In this document: in pieces, positions 29,782 to 36,217 of the stretch
Layout of the letters: each line of letters starts with the position of its first letter
Numbering within the stretch: the first letter of the stretch is position 1
NCBI GenBank assembly: GCA_021799355.1
Contig: JAJZAQ010000027.1
Span: 1 to 36,217, forward strand
Direction: 5' to 3'
From: Pseudomonadota bacterium
Lineage (GTDB): Bacteria > Pseudomonadota > Gammaproteobacteria > Burkholderiales > Burkholderiaceae_C
DNA: 36,217 bases
Made by a program: the position numbers and the translations under genes
The notes under the pieces: model-generated
Database searches by the model: none
Seen by the model: the letters and a program-made list of their open reading frames with translations, nothing else
Told to the model about the DNA's origin: nothing

Positions 29782-31011
29782 ATGTCCACCACTCCCGGCT
29801 TGTCCTCTCCCCCGGCCGCCGCCCACCCGTCGTTGCGCGGCCATTTCATCGGCTTCATGGCGCTGGCCTGCGGCGTGTCGGTGGCCAACATCTACTATGC
29901 GCAGCCGCTGCTGGAGCAGTTCGCGCGGCAGTTTCACACCACTGTCGCCGGGGTCGCCGCGGTGCCTTCGGCCACACAGATCGGCTATGCCGCCGGCTTG
30001 CTGCTGCTCGGGCCGCTGGGCGACCGGCATGCGCGGCACAGGGTGATTTTGCTCATGGCCGCGCTGCTCGTCCCCGCGCTGCTCGGTGCGGCTCTGGCGC
30101 GCAGCGTGCTGCTGCTGGCTGCGGCGTCGTTCGCCATCGGCATGCTGTCGAGCATCGCGCAGCAAATCATCCCGCTGGTGGCCGCGCTGGCTGCGCCGCA
30201 GTCGCGCGGCAAGGCCATCGGCCTGGTGATGAGCGGGCTGCTGGTGGGGATTCTGGGCGGCCGTGTGCTTGCCGGCGCGATCGCCAGTGCCTTCGACTGG
30301 CAGGCCGTGTTCGTTTTTGCCGCCACGGCCAACGCCGGCATGTGGCTGTTGTTGTGGCGCGTCCTGCCGCGGCTGCCGGTGGATCCAGCCGCAGCCAGGC
30401 AGAGTTACGCCGCGCTGCTCGGCTCGACGCTGCGGCAGTTTGCCCTGCACCGCGAACTGCGGCTGGCCGGGCTGACCGGCGGGCTGTTTTTTGCCAGCTT
30501 CAGCGTGTTCTGGGTCGGGCTGACGCCGCTGCTGCAAAGTCCGGCATACGGCTACGGCCCGGCAGTGGTCGGCGCCTTCGGCGTCCTGGGCATCATGGGG
30601 GCGGCGGTGGCGCCGGTGTCCGGCCGTTACTCCGACCGGCCGGGCGGGCCACGCCGCGTGCTGCTGGTGGCACTGAGCGTGACGCTGCTGGCCTGGGCGG
30701 TGTTTGCCGCCGGCACGCATGGGCTGTGGTGGCTGGTCGCCGGTGTGCTGTTGCTCGACGCCGGCGTACAGGGCAGCCAGATCGCCAACCAGACGCGGAT
30801 TTACGCTCTGGACGCAGCGGCGCGCAGCCGCATCAACGCGGTGTACATGACGCTGTATTTCATCGGCGGCTCGGCCGGATCGTTCGTCGCCAGCCACGCC
30901 TGGACGGCTGGCGGCTGGCCTGCGGTGACTGCCGCCGGCGCAGCGTTCGCGCTGGCCGCGCTGCTGCTGCACGCCGCCGGCGGCCGCGGCGCAGGTGCAA
31001 CCGCCGCGTAA
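29782..31011 (+). CDS. MFS transporter (YnfM-like exporter subfamily)
   Basis: A 409-residue, 12-helix major-facilitator protein. ANIYYAQPLLEQF in helix 1, LLLGPLGDRHARHRVI (cytoplasmic loop 2-3 signature), and the ALDAAARSRINAVYMTLYFIGGSAGS segment before helix 11 are typical of the drug/metabolite exporter group that includes E. coli YnfM. The substrate is unknown. The ATG at 29782 is 122 bp from the divergent mrp start; no strong ribosome site or promoter was seen. The gene converges on metF, with six bases between the stop codons. Confidence 0.88.
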   Translation: MSTTPGLSSPPAAAHPSLRGHFIGFMALACGVSVANIYYAQPLLEQFARQFHTTVAGVAAVPSATQIGYAAGLLLLGPLGDRHARHRVILLMAALLVPALLGAALARSVLLLAAASFAIGMLSSIAQQIIPLVAALAAPQSRGKAIGLVMSGLLVGILGGRVLAGAIASAFDWQAVFVFAATANAGMWLLLWRVLPRLPVDPAAARQSYAALLGSTLRQFALHRELRLAGLTGGLFFASFSVFWVGLTPLLQSPAYGYGPAVVGAFGVLGIMGAAVAPVSGRYSDRPGGPRRVLLVALSVTLLAWAVFAAGTHGLWWLVAGVLLLDAGVQGSQIANQTRIYALDAAARSRINAVYMTLYFIGGSAGSFVASHAWTAGGWPAVTAAGAAFALAALLLHAAGGRGAGATAA

Positions 31012-31017
31012 GCCGGC

Positions 31018-31857
31018 CTATCGCCCGAGATCGTCGAGCACGGCCAGCGTCGCCTCGGCCTGGTTCAGGGTGTAGAAGTGCAGCCCCGGTGCGCCGCTGG
31101 CGATGAGTTCCTCGCACAAGGCGCTGACCACCTCACGGCCAAAAGCACGGATGGACTCGCGGTCGTCGCCGTAGCTTTGCAGCCGCAGCCGGATCCAGCG
31201 CGGGATTTCGGCGCCGCAGACCTCGGAAAACCGCAGCAACTGGCTGGAGTTGGTGATCGGCATGATGCCCGGCACCACCGGTACGTCCAGCCCGAGAGCG
31301 CGCACGTCGTCGACAAACCGCCGGTACGCCGCGGCGCTGAAAAAGTACTGCGTGATCGCCGAATCGGCTCCCGCGCGCACTTTGTCGGCGAAATGCCGCA
31401 GATCCTCCTGCGGACTGCGCGCCTGTGGGTGCATTTCAGGGTAGGCGGCGACCTCGATGTGGAAATGCCCGCCGGTTTCGGCGCGGATGAATTCGACCAG
31501 ATCGCGGGCATAGTGGAACTCGCCGCCGATGCCGTAGCCGGAGGGCAGATCGCCGCGCAGCGCCACCAGCCGGTTGACGCCCGCGGCGATGAAGCTGCGC
31601 AGGTGGCCGCGCACCGAGTCGCGGCTGGCACCGATGCACGACAGGTGCGGCGCGGCATCCATCCCTTCGGCGAGGATGTCGCGCACCGTCTGCAGCGTGC
31701 CTTCCTGCGTCGATCCGCCAGCGCCGAAAGTCACCGAGCAGAACTCGGGGTGGCGGGCGTACAGCCGCTGGCGCACCGCGCGCAGTTTGTCCGCGCCCTC
31801 GGGTGTCTTGGGCGGGAAAAACTCGAAGCTCAGGGGAACGGATGGGGTTGCCGCCAT
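31018..31857 (-). CDS. metF: 5,10-methylenetetrahydrofolate reductase
   Basis: MetF reduces 5,10-methylene-tetrahydrofolate to 5-methyl-tetrahydrofolate with FAD and NADH, feeding methionine synthesis. The 279-residue TIM-barrel protein shows SFEFFPPKTPEG, SVTFGAGGSTQEGT, LVALRGDLP, AAYPEMHPQA, ADSAITQYFFSA, VPGIMPITN and GAPGLHFYTLNQ. The ATG lies 4 nt after the ahcY stop codon, so the two are translated from one message, under the SAH riboswitch upstream of ahcY. The pairing makes sense: ahcY and metF both serve regeneration of methionine and S-adenosylmethionine. Confidence 0.97.
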   Translation of the reverse strand: MAATPSVPLSFEFFPPKTPEGADKLRAVRQRLYARHPEFCSVTFGAGGSTQEGTLQTVRDILAEGMDAAPHLSCIGASRDSVRGHLRSFIAAGVNRLVALRGDLPSGYGIGGEFHYARDLVEFIRAETGGHFHIEVAAYPEMHPQARSPQEDLRHFADKVRAGADSAITQYFFSAAAYRRFVDDVRALGLDVPVVPGIMPITNSSQLLRFSEVCGAEIPRWIRLRLQSYGDDRESIRAFGREVVSALCEELIASGAPGLHFYTLNQAEATLAVLDDLGR

Positions 31858-31861
31858 GGCT

Positions 31862-33280
31862 TCAATACCGGTAATGCGCGGGCTTGTACGGGCCGTCCTT
31901 GGGCACGTTGATGTAGGCTGCCTGCTGGTCGGTGAGGACGGTGAGTTCGGCGTCGAGCGTGCGCAGTTGCAGCCGGGCGACATGTTCGTCGAGGTGTTTG
32001 GGCAGGGTGTAGACGCCCACCGGATACTGCGCGGTCTTGGTGAACAGCTCGATCTGCGCCAGCGTCTGGTTGGCAAAGCTCGAACTCATCACATAGCTCG
32101 GGTGGCCGGTGGCGCAGCCCAGATTGACCAGCCGGCCTTTGGCCAGCAGGATGATGCGCTTGCCATCGGGGAAGATCACATGATCGACCTGCGGCTTGAT
32201 CTCTTCCCACTGATACTTTTCCAGCGAGGCGACGTCGATTTCGTTGTCGAAATGGCCGATGTTGCAGACGATGGCGTTGTGCTTCATCCGCGCCATGTGG
32301 TCGTGAGTGATGACGTGGTAGTTACCGGTGGCGGTGACGAAAATGTCGGCCTTGTCGCAGGCGTAGTCCATGGTGACGACGCGGTAACCTTCCATCGCCG
32401 CCTGCAGCGCGCAAATCGGGTCGATTTCGGTCACCCAGACGTTCGCGCGCAGCGCACGCAGCGCCTGCGCGCTGCCCTTGCCGACGTCGCCATAGCCGCA
32501 GACCACGGCGATCTTGCCAGCCACCATCACGTCGGTGGCGCGCTTGATGCCATCGACCAGGCTTTCGCGGCAGCCGTAGAGGTTGTCGAACTTGCTCTTG
32601 GTCACGCTGTCGTTGACGTTGATCGCCGGGAACCTGAGTTCGCCGCGCTGGTGCATCTGGTACAGGCGATGCACCCCGGTGGTCGTCTCCTCGGTCACGC
32701 CTTTGATGTGCGCCAGCCGGGTGGAATACCAGGTCGGGTCGGTCTTGAGCTTGGCGGCGATCGCGGCGAACAGCACCCGCTCTTCCTCGCTGGTCGGGTT
32801 GTTGAGCACCGCGCGGTCTTTTTCGGCGCGTGCACCCAGATGCAGCAGCAGCGTGGCGTCGCCGCCGTCGTCCAGAATCATGTTGGAGTGGCCGCCGTCG
32901 GGCCACTCGAAAATGCGGTGGGTGTAGTTCCAGTAGTCTTCGAGCGACTCGCCCTTGACCGCAAACACCGGGGTGCCGCGCGCGGCAATCGCCGCCGCGG
33001 CGTGATCCTGCGTGGAAAAGATGTTGCACGATGCCCAGCGCACCTGCGCGCCCAGCGCCTGCAAGGTTTCGATCAGCACCGCGGTCTGGATGGTCATGTG
33101 CAGACTGCCGGTGATGCGCGCGCCGCGCAGCGGCTGGCTGGCGGCGTATTCGTGGCGGATGGCCATGAGCGCGGGCATTTCGCTCTCGGCAATGGCGATC
33201 TCGCGGCGGCCCCAGTCGGCCAGTTGCAGATCGGCAACCACGAAATCGGGGGACGTTGTCATATCGACCACAGCGTTCAT
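31862..33280 (-). CDS. ahcY: Adenosylhomocysteinase (SAH hydrolase)
   Basis: AhcY reversibly splits S-adenosylhomocysteine into adenosine and homocysteine using tightly bound NAD, relieving product inhibition of methyltransferases. The 472-residue protein carries the hallmark [52 protein letters not shown], the NAD-binding [18 protein letters not shown], and the C-terminal YKPAHYRY. The ATG at 33280 has GGAG five bases upstream and is the first gene after a SAH riboswitch. metF follows at 4 nt. Confidence 0.98.
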   Translation of the reverse strand: MNAVVDMTTSPDFVVADLQLADWGRREIAIAESEMPALMAIRHEYAASQPLRGARITGSLHMTIQTAVLIETLQALGAQVRWASCNIFSTQDHAAAAIAARGTPVFAVKGESLEDYWNYTHRIFEWPDGGHSNMILDDGGDATLLLHLGARAEKDRAVLNNPTSEEERVLFAAIAAKLKTDPTWYSTRLAHIKGVTEETTTGVHRLYQMHQRGELRFPAINVNDSVTKSKFDNLYGCRESLVDGIKRATDVMVAGKIAVVCGYGDVGKGSAQALRALRANVWVTEIDPICALQAAMEGYRVVTMDYACDKADIFVTATGNYHVITHDHMARMKHNAIVCNIGHFDNEIDVASLEKYQWEEIKPQVDHVIFPDGKRIILLAKGRLVNLGCATGHPSYVMSSSFANQTLAQIELFTKTAQYPVGVYTLPKHLDEHVARLQLRTLDAELTVLTDQQAAYINVPKDGPYKPAHYRY

Positions 33281-33299
33281 ACAGACTCCGAACAAAGTG

Positions 33300-33335
33300 G
33301 CCGGGAGCGGATGCGCACCGCATCCCGCGCCCGGC
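33300..33335 (-). promoter_or_regulatory. Hairpin between SAH aptamer and ahcY (possible expression platform)
   Basis: Between the aptamer and the start codon the RNA can form a long hairpin: an inner 7-bp stem (33319-33325 with 33309-33315, 3-nt loop) and an outer 6-bp stem (33330-33335 with 33300-33305), separated by an internal loop. It is followed by CCACTTTGTT, not a true U run. It may act as the switching element, but its alternative partner was not worked out. Confidence 0.4.
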
Positions 33336-33342
33336 ACGGGTT

Positions 33343-33456
33343 GGGTGAGCGCCGTTGCAGCCAGGCCGGCAAAGACGCGCGGCCTGCGATCCAAGCCCCG
33401 AGCCTGGCGACGGCGGCGACCTTTCGCACACCGTGCGTTGCAACGCTCCTCGGGGG
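33343..33456 (-). ncRNA. SAH riboswitch upstream of ahcY-metF
   Basis: The leader matches the S-adenosylhomocysteine riboswitch. P1 pairs CCCCGAG (33455-33449) with CTCGGGG (33402-33396), with the conserved GAGGAGCG right after the first arm and GCCAGGCTCGG at the second. The pseudoknot pairs GAGCG (33448-33444) with CGCTC (33351-33347) inside the conserved GCAACGGCGCTCACC. SAH riboswitches switch expression on when SAH accumulates, so AhcY is made when its substrate builds up. Confidence 0.93.
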
Positions 33457-33464
33457 TGTGGCGG

Positions 33465-33470
33465 ATTCTA
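33465..33470 (-). promoter_or_regulatory. Predicted -10 box of ahcY-metF
   Basis: TAGAAT on the minus strand places the start site near 33458, exactly at the 5' edge of the SAH aptamer. A weak -35 would fall at the end of the LysE-family gene. Confidence 0.55.
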
Positions 33471-33487
33471 TCGCCGTCGGACGCGCG

Positions 33488-34141
33488 TCACACCCGCGAG
33501 GCCAGCGCCAGCCGCAACCCCAGGACGACGAACACCCCTCCGGTCAGGCGCCGCGCCCACAGCGCCAGCCGCTGCAGGCCTGCGCTGCGGCGGTGCGCCC
33601 GCGCCGCCACCCAGGCCACTCCCAGGTTGAACAGCGTGCCGTTAACGGTGAACACCACGCCGAGGAACAGAAACGCCCAACCCTGCCCGCCTGCCGCAGG
33701 GCCGACGAACTGCGGCAGAAACGCCAGAAAAAACAGCGCCACTTTGGGGTTGAGCACATTGGTCAACACCCCCTGCAGAAACACCGTGCGCAGCCGCGCA
33801 GGCTGCACGCCGTGGTTGCCGACGTTGGCCGGCGCGCCTGGCGACCCTGCCGCGGGCCGCGAACGCAGCAGGCCGATGCCCAGCCACACCAGATACGCCG
33901 CGCCCAGCCACTTGACCACACCGAACGCCATATCCGACGCCGCGATCAGCGCCGACAACCCCACCGCTGCCGCCGTGACGTGAACCAGACATCCTGCCCC
34001 CACCCCCAGCGCCGCCATCGCCCCGGCGCGCGCGCCCTGCGCCGCGCTGCGCGTGGCAATGAACAGCATGTCCGCTCCCGGCGTCAGATTGAGCAGCAGA
34101 CCGGACAGCAGGAACAAAGGGAAATGGTGGATGTCTGGCAT
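33488..34141 (-). CDS. LysE/RhtB family amino-acid exporter
   Basis: A 217-residue inner-membrane exporter of the LysE/RhtB family with about six hydrophobic segments. The N-terminal LLLNLTPGADMLFIATRSAAQGARAG, split here as NLTPGADML and TRSAAQGARAG, is the family signature, and GVLTNVLNPKVALFFLAFLPQF is the second conserved block. Members export amino acids such as homoserine, threonine, lysine or leucine; the substrate cannot be deduced. The start at ATG 34141 gives the family N-terminus; no ribosome site is visible. It precedes ahcY on the same strand, but ahcY has its own promoter at its 3' end. Confidence 0.9.
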   Translation of the reverse strand: MPDIHHFPLFLLSGLLLNLTPGADMLFIATRSAAQGARAGAMAALGVGAGCLVHVTAAAVGLSALIAASDMAFGVVKWLGAAYLVWLGIGLLRSRPAAGSPGAPANVGNHGVQPARLRTVFLQGVLTNVLNPKVALFFLAFLPQFVGPAAGGQGWAFLFLGVVFTVNGTLFNLGVAWVAARAHRRSAGLQRLALWARRLTGGVFVVLGLRLALASRV

Positions 34142-34386
34142 GGCGCATAGCGACGGGGGATGCTGGCACAAGCATGCTACCCGAGCGGCGTATCCGGGCA
34201 CGCCACGAAACAAAACGCAATACACCGCACTGTATGAAACCCCCGATCCCGGCAGGGACATCAACCCCGTATCGTTACACCCTGATACGTCGATCGCAAT
34301 TGATCACGTGTCGGCTGCACCGACGGCACTGGCGCACCCGATCGACGCCAGATGCCGCAACGACAACAACTCCGAGGATGCCAACC

Positions 34387-35661
34387 ATGCCGATCCATCT
34401 TAGCCGCCGGGACATGCTCGGCTTGATCGCCGGCGGCGGCGCACTCGCCGCCGCCCCGGCCTGGGCCGTGGTCTCACCACAGGCCGAAACACCGCTGCCG
34501 TCCTTTACCGGGCCGGAACCCAATCCCTACTGGAACAGCGTCGGCCCTTACGTCACCTACCCGCAAAAGGTGCCGCTGATCCGGCTCACCGACCGCCCGA
34601 TCCAGCTCGAAACGCCGCGGCGCTACTTCCGCACTGCCATCACGCCCAACGAAGCGTTTTATGTGCGCTACCACCTGCCCGACATCCCCAACGCCGTCGA
34701 TCTGGCCAGCTGGCGGCTGACCCTCGAAGGCAATTTCGCGCACCCGCTGCAGCTCAGTCTGGAACAGCTGCGCAAGGAGTTCAGGCCGGTGACCATCGCC
34801 GCGGTCAACCAGTGCTCGGGCAACTCGCGCAGCCGTTTCCAGCCACGCGTTCCTGGCGGACAATGGGGCAACGGCGCCATGGGCAACGCCTTGTGGACGG
34901 GGGTGCGGCTGAGCGATGTGCTCAAGCGCGCCGGCGTCCAGCCCGGCACGGTGCAAATCCAGTTCGAAGGGCTCGACCACGGCCCCGGCCCGCAGGGCAA
35001 AGGCTCCAACCGCTTCCTGAAGTCGTGGAACGTCGATGAGCCCATTTTGAAAGAGGCCGTCATCGCCTACCTGATGAACGGCGAACCGCTGCCCATGCTC
35101 AACGGCTTTCCGGTGCGTATGGTCATGCCCGGCAAGTTTGCCACCTACTGGACCAAACACCTCACCTTCATCCGCGCGCTGACCACACCCGACACCAATT
35201 TCTGGATGACCCCGGCCTACCAGATCCCCGACACCCCCAACGGCAGCACCACCCCCGAGGAGCTGAAAGCGGGCAAGGTCAAACTGGTGCCGATCGGCCA
35301 CGTCAACATGCCTGTGCGGTCGGTCATCGTCGATCCCGACGGCGCTGCGCCGCTGCTGCCGGGAGTGCCCGCCACCATCCGCGGCGTGGCCTTCAGCGGG
35401 CAGGGCAAAATCGTCAAGGTCGACGTCTCGGTCGATGACGGCAAGACCTGGCGGCCCGCCAGGCTCGGCGCCGATCTGGGAGCGCATTCCTTCCGCGAAT
35501 ACAGCCTGGTCTGGACCCCAACCAGCCCCGGCAAACACACCATCGCCGTGCGCGCCACCGACGCCGGCGGCCATGTGCAGCCCGACGCCGGGGTGTGGAA
35601 CGCGGGCGGCTATTTGTGGAACAAGATCGAGCGGCAGGACGTGCTCGTCCTCAACGCCTGA
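34387..35661 (+). CDS. sorA: Sulfite dehydrogenase molybdopterin subunit (SorA/SoxC-like)
   Basis: A 424-residue periplasmic sulfite-oxidase-family protein. A Tat signal with SRRDMLG (Arg7-Arg8) and a hydrophobic stretch ending near AWAV exports it folded with its molybdenum cofactor. The Mo-ligand Cys143 lies in AVNQCSGNSRS, followed by NGAMGNALWTGVRLSDVL and the C-terminal Ig-like dimerisation domain (WTPTSPGKHTIAVRATD). It should oxidise sulfite to sulfate and hand electrons to the cytochrome c encoded 17 nt downstream, as in SorAB of Starkeya novella; SoxC of the thiosulfate pathway is the alternative, but no other sox genes are here. ATG 34387 has GAGG nine bases upstream; ATG 34378 overlaps that site and is less likely. 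Confidence 0.92.
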   Translation: MPIHLSRRDMLGLIAGGGALAAAPAWAVVSPQAETPLPSFTGPEPNPYWNSVGPYVTYPQKVPLIRLTDRPIQLETPRRYFRTAITPNEAFYVRYHLPDIPNAVDLASWRLTLEGNFAHPLQLSLEQLRKEFRPVTIAAVNQCSGNSRSRFQPRVPGGQWGNGAMGNALWTGVRLSDVLKRAGVQPGTVQIQFEGLDHGPGPQGKGSNRFLKSWNVDEPILKEAVIAYLMNGEPLPMLNGFPVRMVMPGKFATYWTKHLTFIRALTTPDTNFWMTPAYQIPDTPNGSTTPEELKAGKVKLVPIGHVNMPVRSVIVDPDGAAPLLPGVPATIRGVAFSGQGKIVKVDVSVDDGKTWRPARLGADLGAHSFREYSLVWTPTSPGKHTIAVRATDAGGHVQPDAGVWNAGGYLWNKIERQDVLVLNA

Positions 35662-35678
35662 ACAGCCGGAGACAGACG

Positions 35679-36089
35679 ATGAAACGCTTCCTCTTCACCG
35701 CCACCCTGCTCGCTGCCGCCACCGCCAGCGCCCTCGCCTTCGATCGCCCCGGGCTGAAAGCCTCAGGCGAATACGCCTCCGGCACCTTGGGCACAACCAC
35801 CCAGCCCGCCCGCGCCGAGCCTGGCAGCGGCTCGGTGTACGAGGTCGGCAAATGGCCGACCTACACCGCCGAGCTCGCCCCCGGCGCGGGCCACGACACC
35901 GTGCTGGGCCACTGCAGCATGTGCCATAGCGTGACCTACATCACCATGCAGCCCCCGCTGCCGGCAGCCACGTGGGAAATGGAGGTCAACAAAATGATCA
36001 AAACCTTCGGTGCCCCGATCGATGAGGCCACCGCCAAAGACATCATTGCCTACCTCCAGGCGCACTACACGCCGGAAACGCGCAAATGA
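35679..36089 (+). CDS. sorB: Monoheme c-type cytochrome, SorB-like electron acceptor
   Basis: A 136-residue exported cytochrome c. The signal peptide (MKRFLFTATLLAAATASALA) is cleaved near residue 20, and a single heme attachment motif CSMCH lies at 79-83, followed by the MEVNKMIKTFGAPI helix that may supply the Met axial ligand and the DIIAYLQAHY C-terminal helix. It is probably the electron acceptor of the sulfite dehydrogenase encoded just upstream (17-nt gap, GGAG seven bases before the ATG). The stop codon lies one base before the left end of an IS3-family element, so any downstream genes of the operon are interrupted from here on. Confidence 0.92.
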   Translation: MKRFLFTATLLAAATASALAFDRPGLKASGEYASGTLGTTTQPARAEPGSGSVYEVGKWPTYTAELAPGAGHDTVLGHCSMCHSVTYITMQPPLPAATWEMEVNKMIKTFGAPIDEATAKDIIAYLQAHYTPETRK

Positions 36090-36113
36090 CTGAACCGCCC
36101 CGGGTATCGCGGA

Positions 36114-36138
36114 GGCTCCAACATTGGAGAATGGAGCC
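36114..36138 (+). promoter_or_regulatory. Hairpin sequestering the transposase ribosome site
   Basis: GGCTCCA (36114-36120) can pair with TGGAGCC (36132-36138), which contains the GGAG ribosome site and abuts the transposase ATG. A competing hairpin pairs CTCCA with the nearer TGGAG (36125-36129, 4-nt loop) and would leave the ribosome site free. Such stems can block transposase translation on read-through transcripts. Confidence 0.5.
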
Positions 36139-36217
36139 ATGAAGAAGTCCCCGAAGTTTTCCCCTGAAGTCCGTGAACGGGCTGTGCGCATGGTGCTGGA
36201 GCACCGGGCGGAGTATG
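36139..36217 (+). CDS. IS3-family transposase OrfA, N-terminal fragment (cut by window edge)
   Basis: The first 26 codons read MKKSPKFSPEVRERAVRMVL followed by EHRAEY. FSPEVRERAVR is the characteristic start of the helix-turn-helix OrfA protein of IS3-family elements. OrfA binds the terminal repeats and, by -1 frameshifting, is normally fused to the DDE catalytic OrfB, which would lie beyond the window. The ATG has GGAG three bases upstream, within a predicted hairpin. Whether the gene is intact cannot be seen. Confidence 0.85.
   Translation, partial: MKKSPKFSPEVRERAVRMVLEHRAEY

Larger units (their letters stand above)
36091..36217 (+). mobile_element. Left end of an IS3-family insertion sequence (continues past window)
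   Basis: The element seems to begin at TGAACCGCCCCGGG (36091), the usual start of the terminal repeat of many IS3-family elements, one base after the sorB stop codon. It contains the start of the first transposase frame. The right end and target duplication lie outside the window, so the exact boundary is inferred. Confidence 0.75.

Noticed and set aside
31574-34150. 858-codon open frame on the plus strand opposite metF, ahcY and the LysE-family gene
   Set aside because: It is antisense to well-recognised genes; its product is a low-complexity His/Arg/Ala/Gly/Gln mix with no motif. Long antisense frames are expected in GC-rich DNA.

Overview
The window looks like chromosomal DNA of a high-GC betaproteobacterium, most likely Burkholderiales. 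Reasons: the rpsB-tsf-pyrH-frr block, the DUF3422 and DUF1841 proteins typical of that class, a textbook SAH riboswitch in front of ahcY-metF, and TAGAAT-type -10 boxes. A Tat-exported sulfite dehydrogenase with its cytochrome c (SorAB-like) suggests the cell can oxidise sulfite to sulfate. The genus cannot be fixed from this sequence. Almost all of the window is ordinary, dense chromosome; the only mobile DNA is the left end of an IS3-family element at the right edge.

Layout. (1) 1-3222, minus strand: translation and UMP-kinase operon rpsB-tsf-pyrH-frr (frr cut by the window edge), with an extended -10 promoter, a ~210-nt leader and terminator-like hairpins between rpsB/tsf and pyrH/frr. (2) 3270-5732: DUF3422 membrane protein, a lone RutE-like nitroreductase and DUF1841. 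(3) 5736-9853, minus: recJ, preceded by a membrane GGDEF-EAL c-di-GMP protein. (4) 10057-13183: ETF-ubiquinone oxidoreductase diverging from a fosmidomycin-resistance type MFS pump, with a perfect palindromic operator between them. (5) 13278-14503: small exported protein and an exported DUF3365 c-type heme protein with a perfect FNR/ANR box upstream. (6) 14508-19743, minus: five tightly packed genes, phosphoribosyltransferase, erythromycin esterase-like, dienelactone hydrolase-like, glnS and a 2-oxoglutarate dioxygenase. (7) 19985-25000: Pro/Tyr-rich exported protein, HerA/YjgR-type ATPase, yebC, purD and a PfkB sugar-phosphate kinase. (8) 24915-29659, minus: mrp/apbC followed by a fused 5-oxoprolinase overlapping pfkB. 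(9) 29782-33470: MFS exporter facing metF-ahcY, the latter under a SAH riboswitch. (10) 33488-36217: LysE/RhtB exporter, sulfite dehydrogenase with cytochrome c, then the start of an IS3-family insertion one base after the cytochrome stop codon.

How the genes work together. AhcY removes S-adenosylhomocysteine and MetF supplies methyl-tetrahydrofolate, so the SAH riboswitch couples methyl-cycle recycling to the SAH level. ETF-QO passes electrons from flavoprotein dehydrogenases to quinone. SorA/SorB-type proteins pass electrons from sulfite to the periplasmic cytochrome pool. No tRNA, rRNA, CRISPR array or phage module was recognised. No intergenic stretch longer than about 300 bases exists; the largest gaps (3001-3269, 19744-19984, 34142-34386) are described under promoters or findings. 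Nothing in the window is clearly a new system; the most interesting signals are regulatory (FNR box, palindromic operator, riboswitch, IS hairpin) and the conserved-looking PRTase/esterase/hydrolase cassette.
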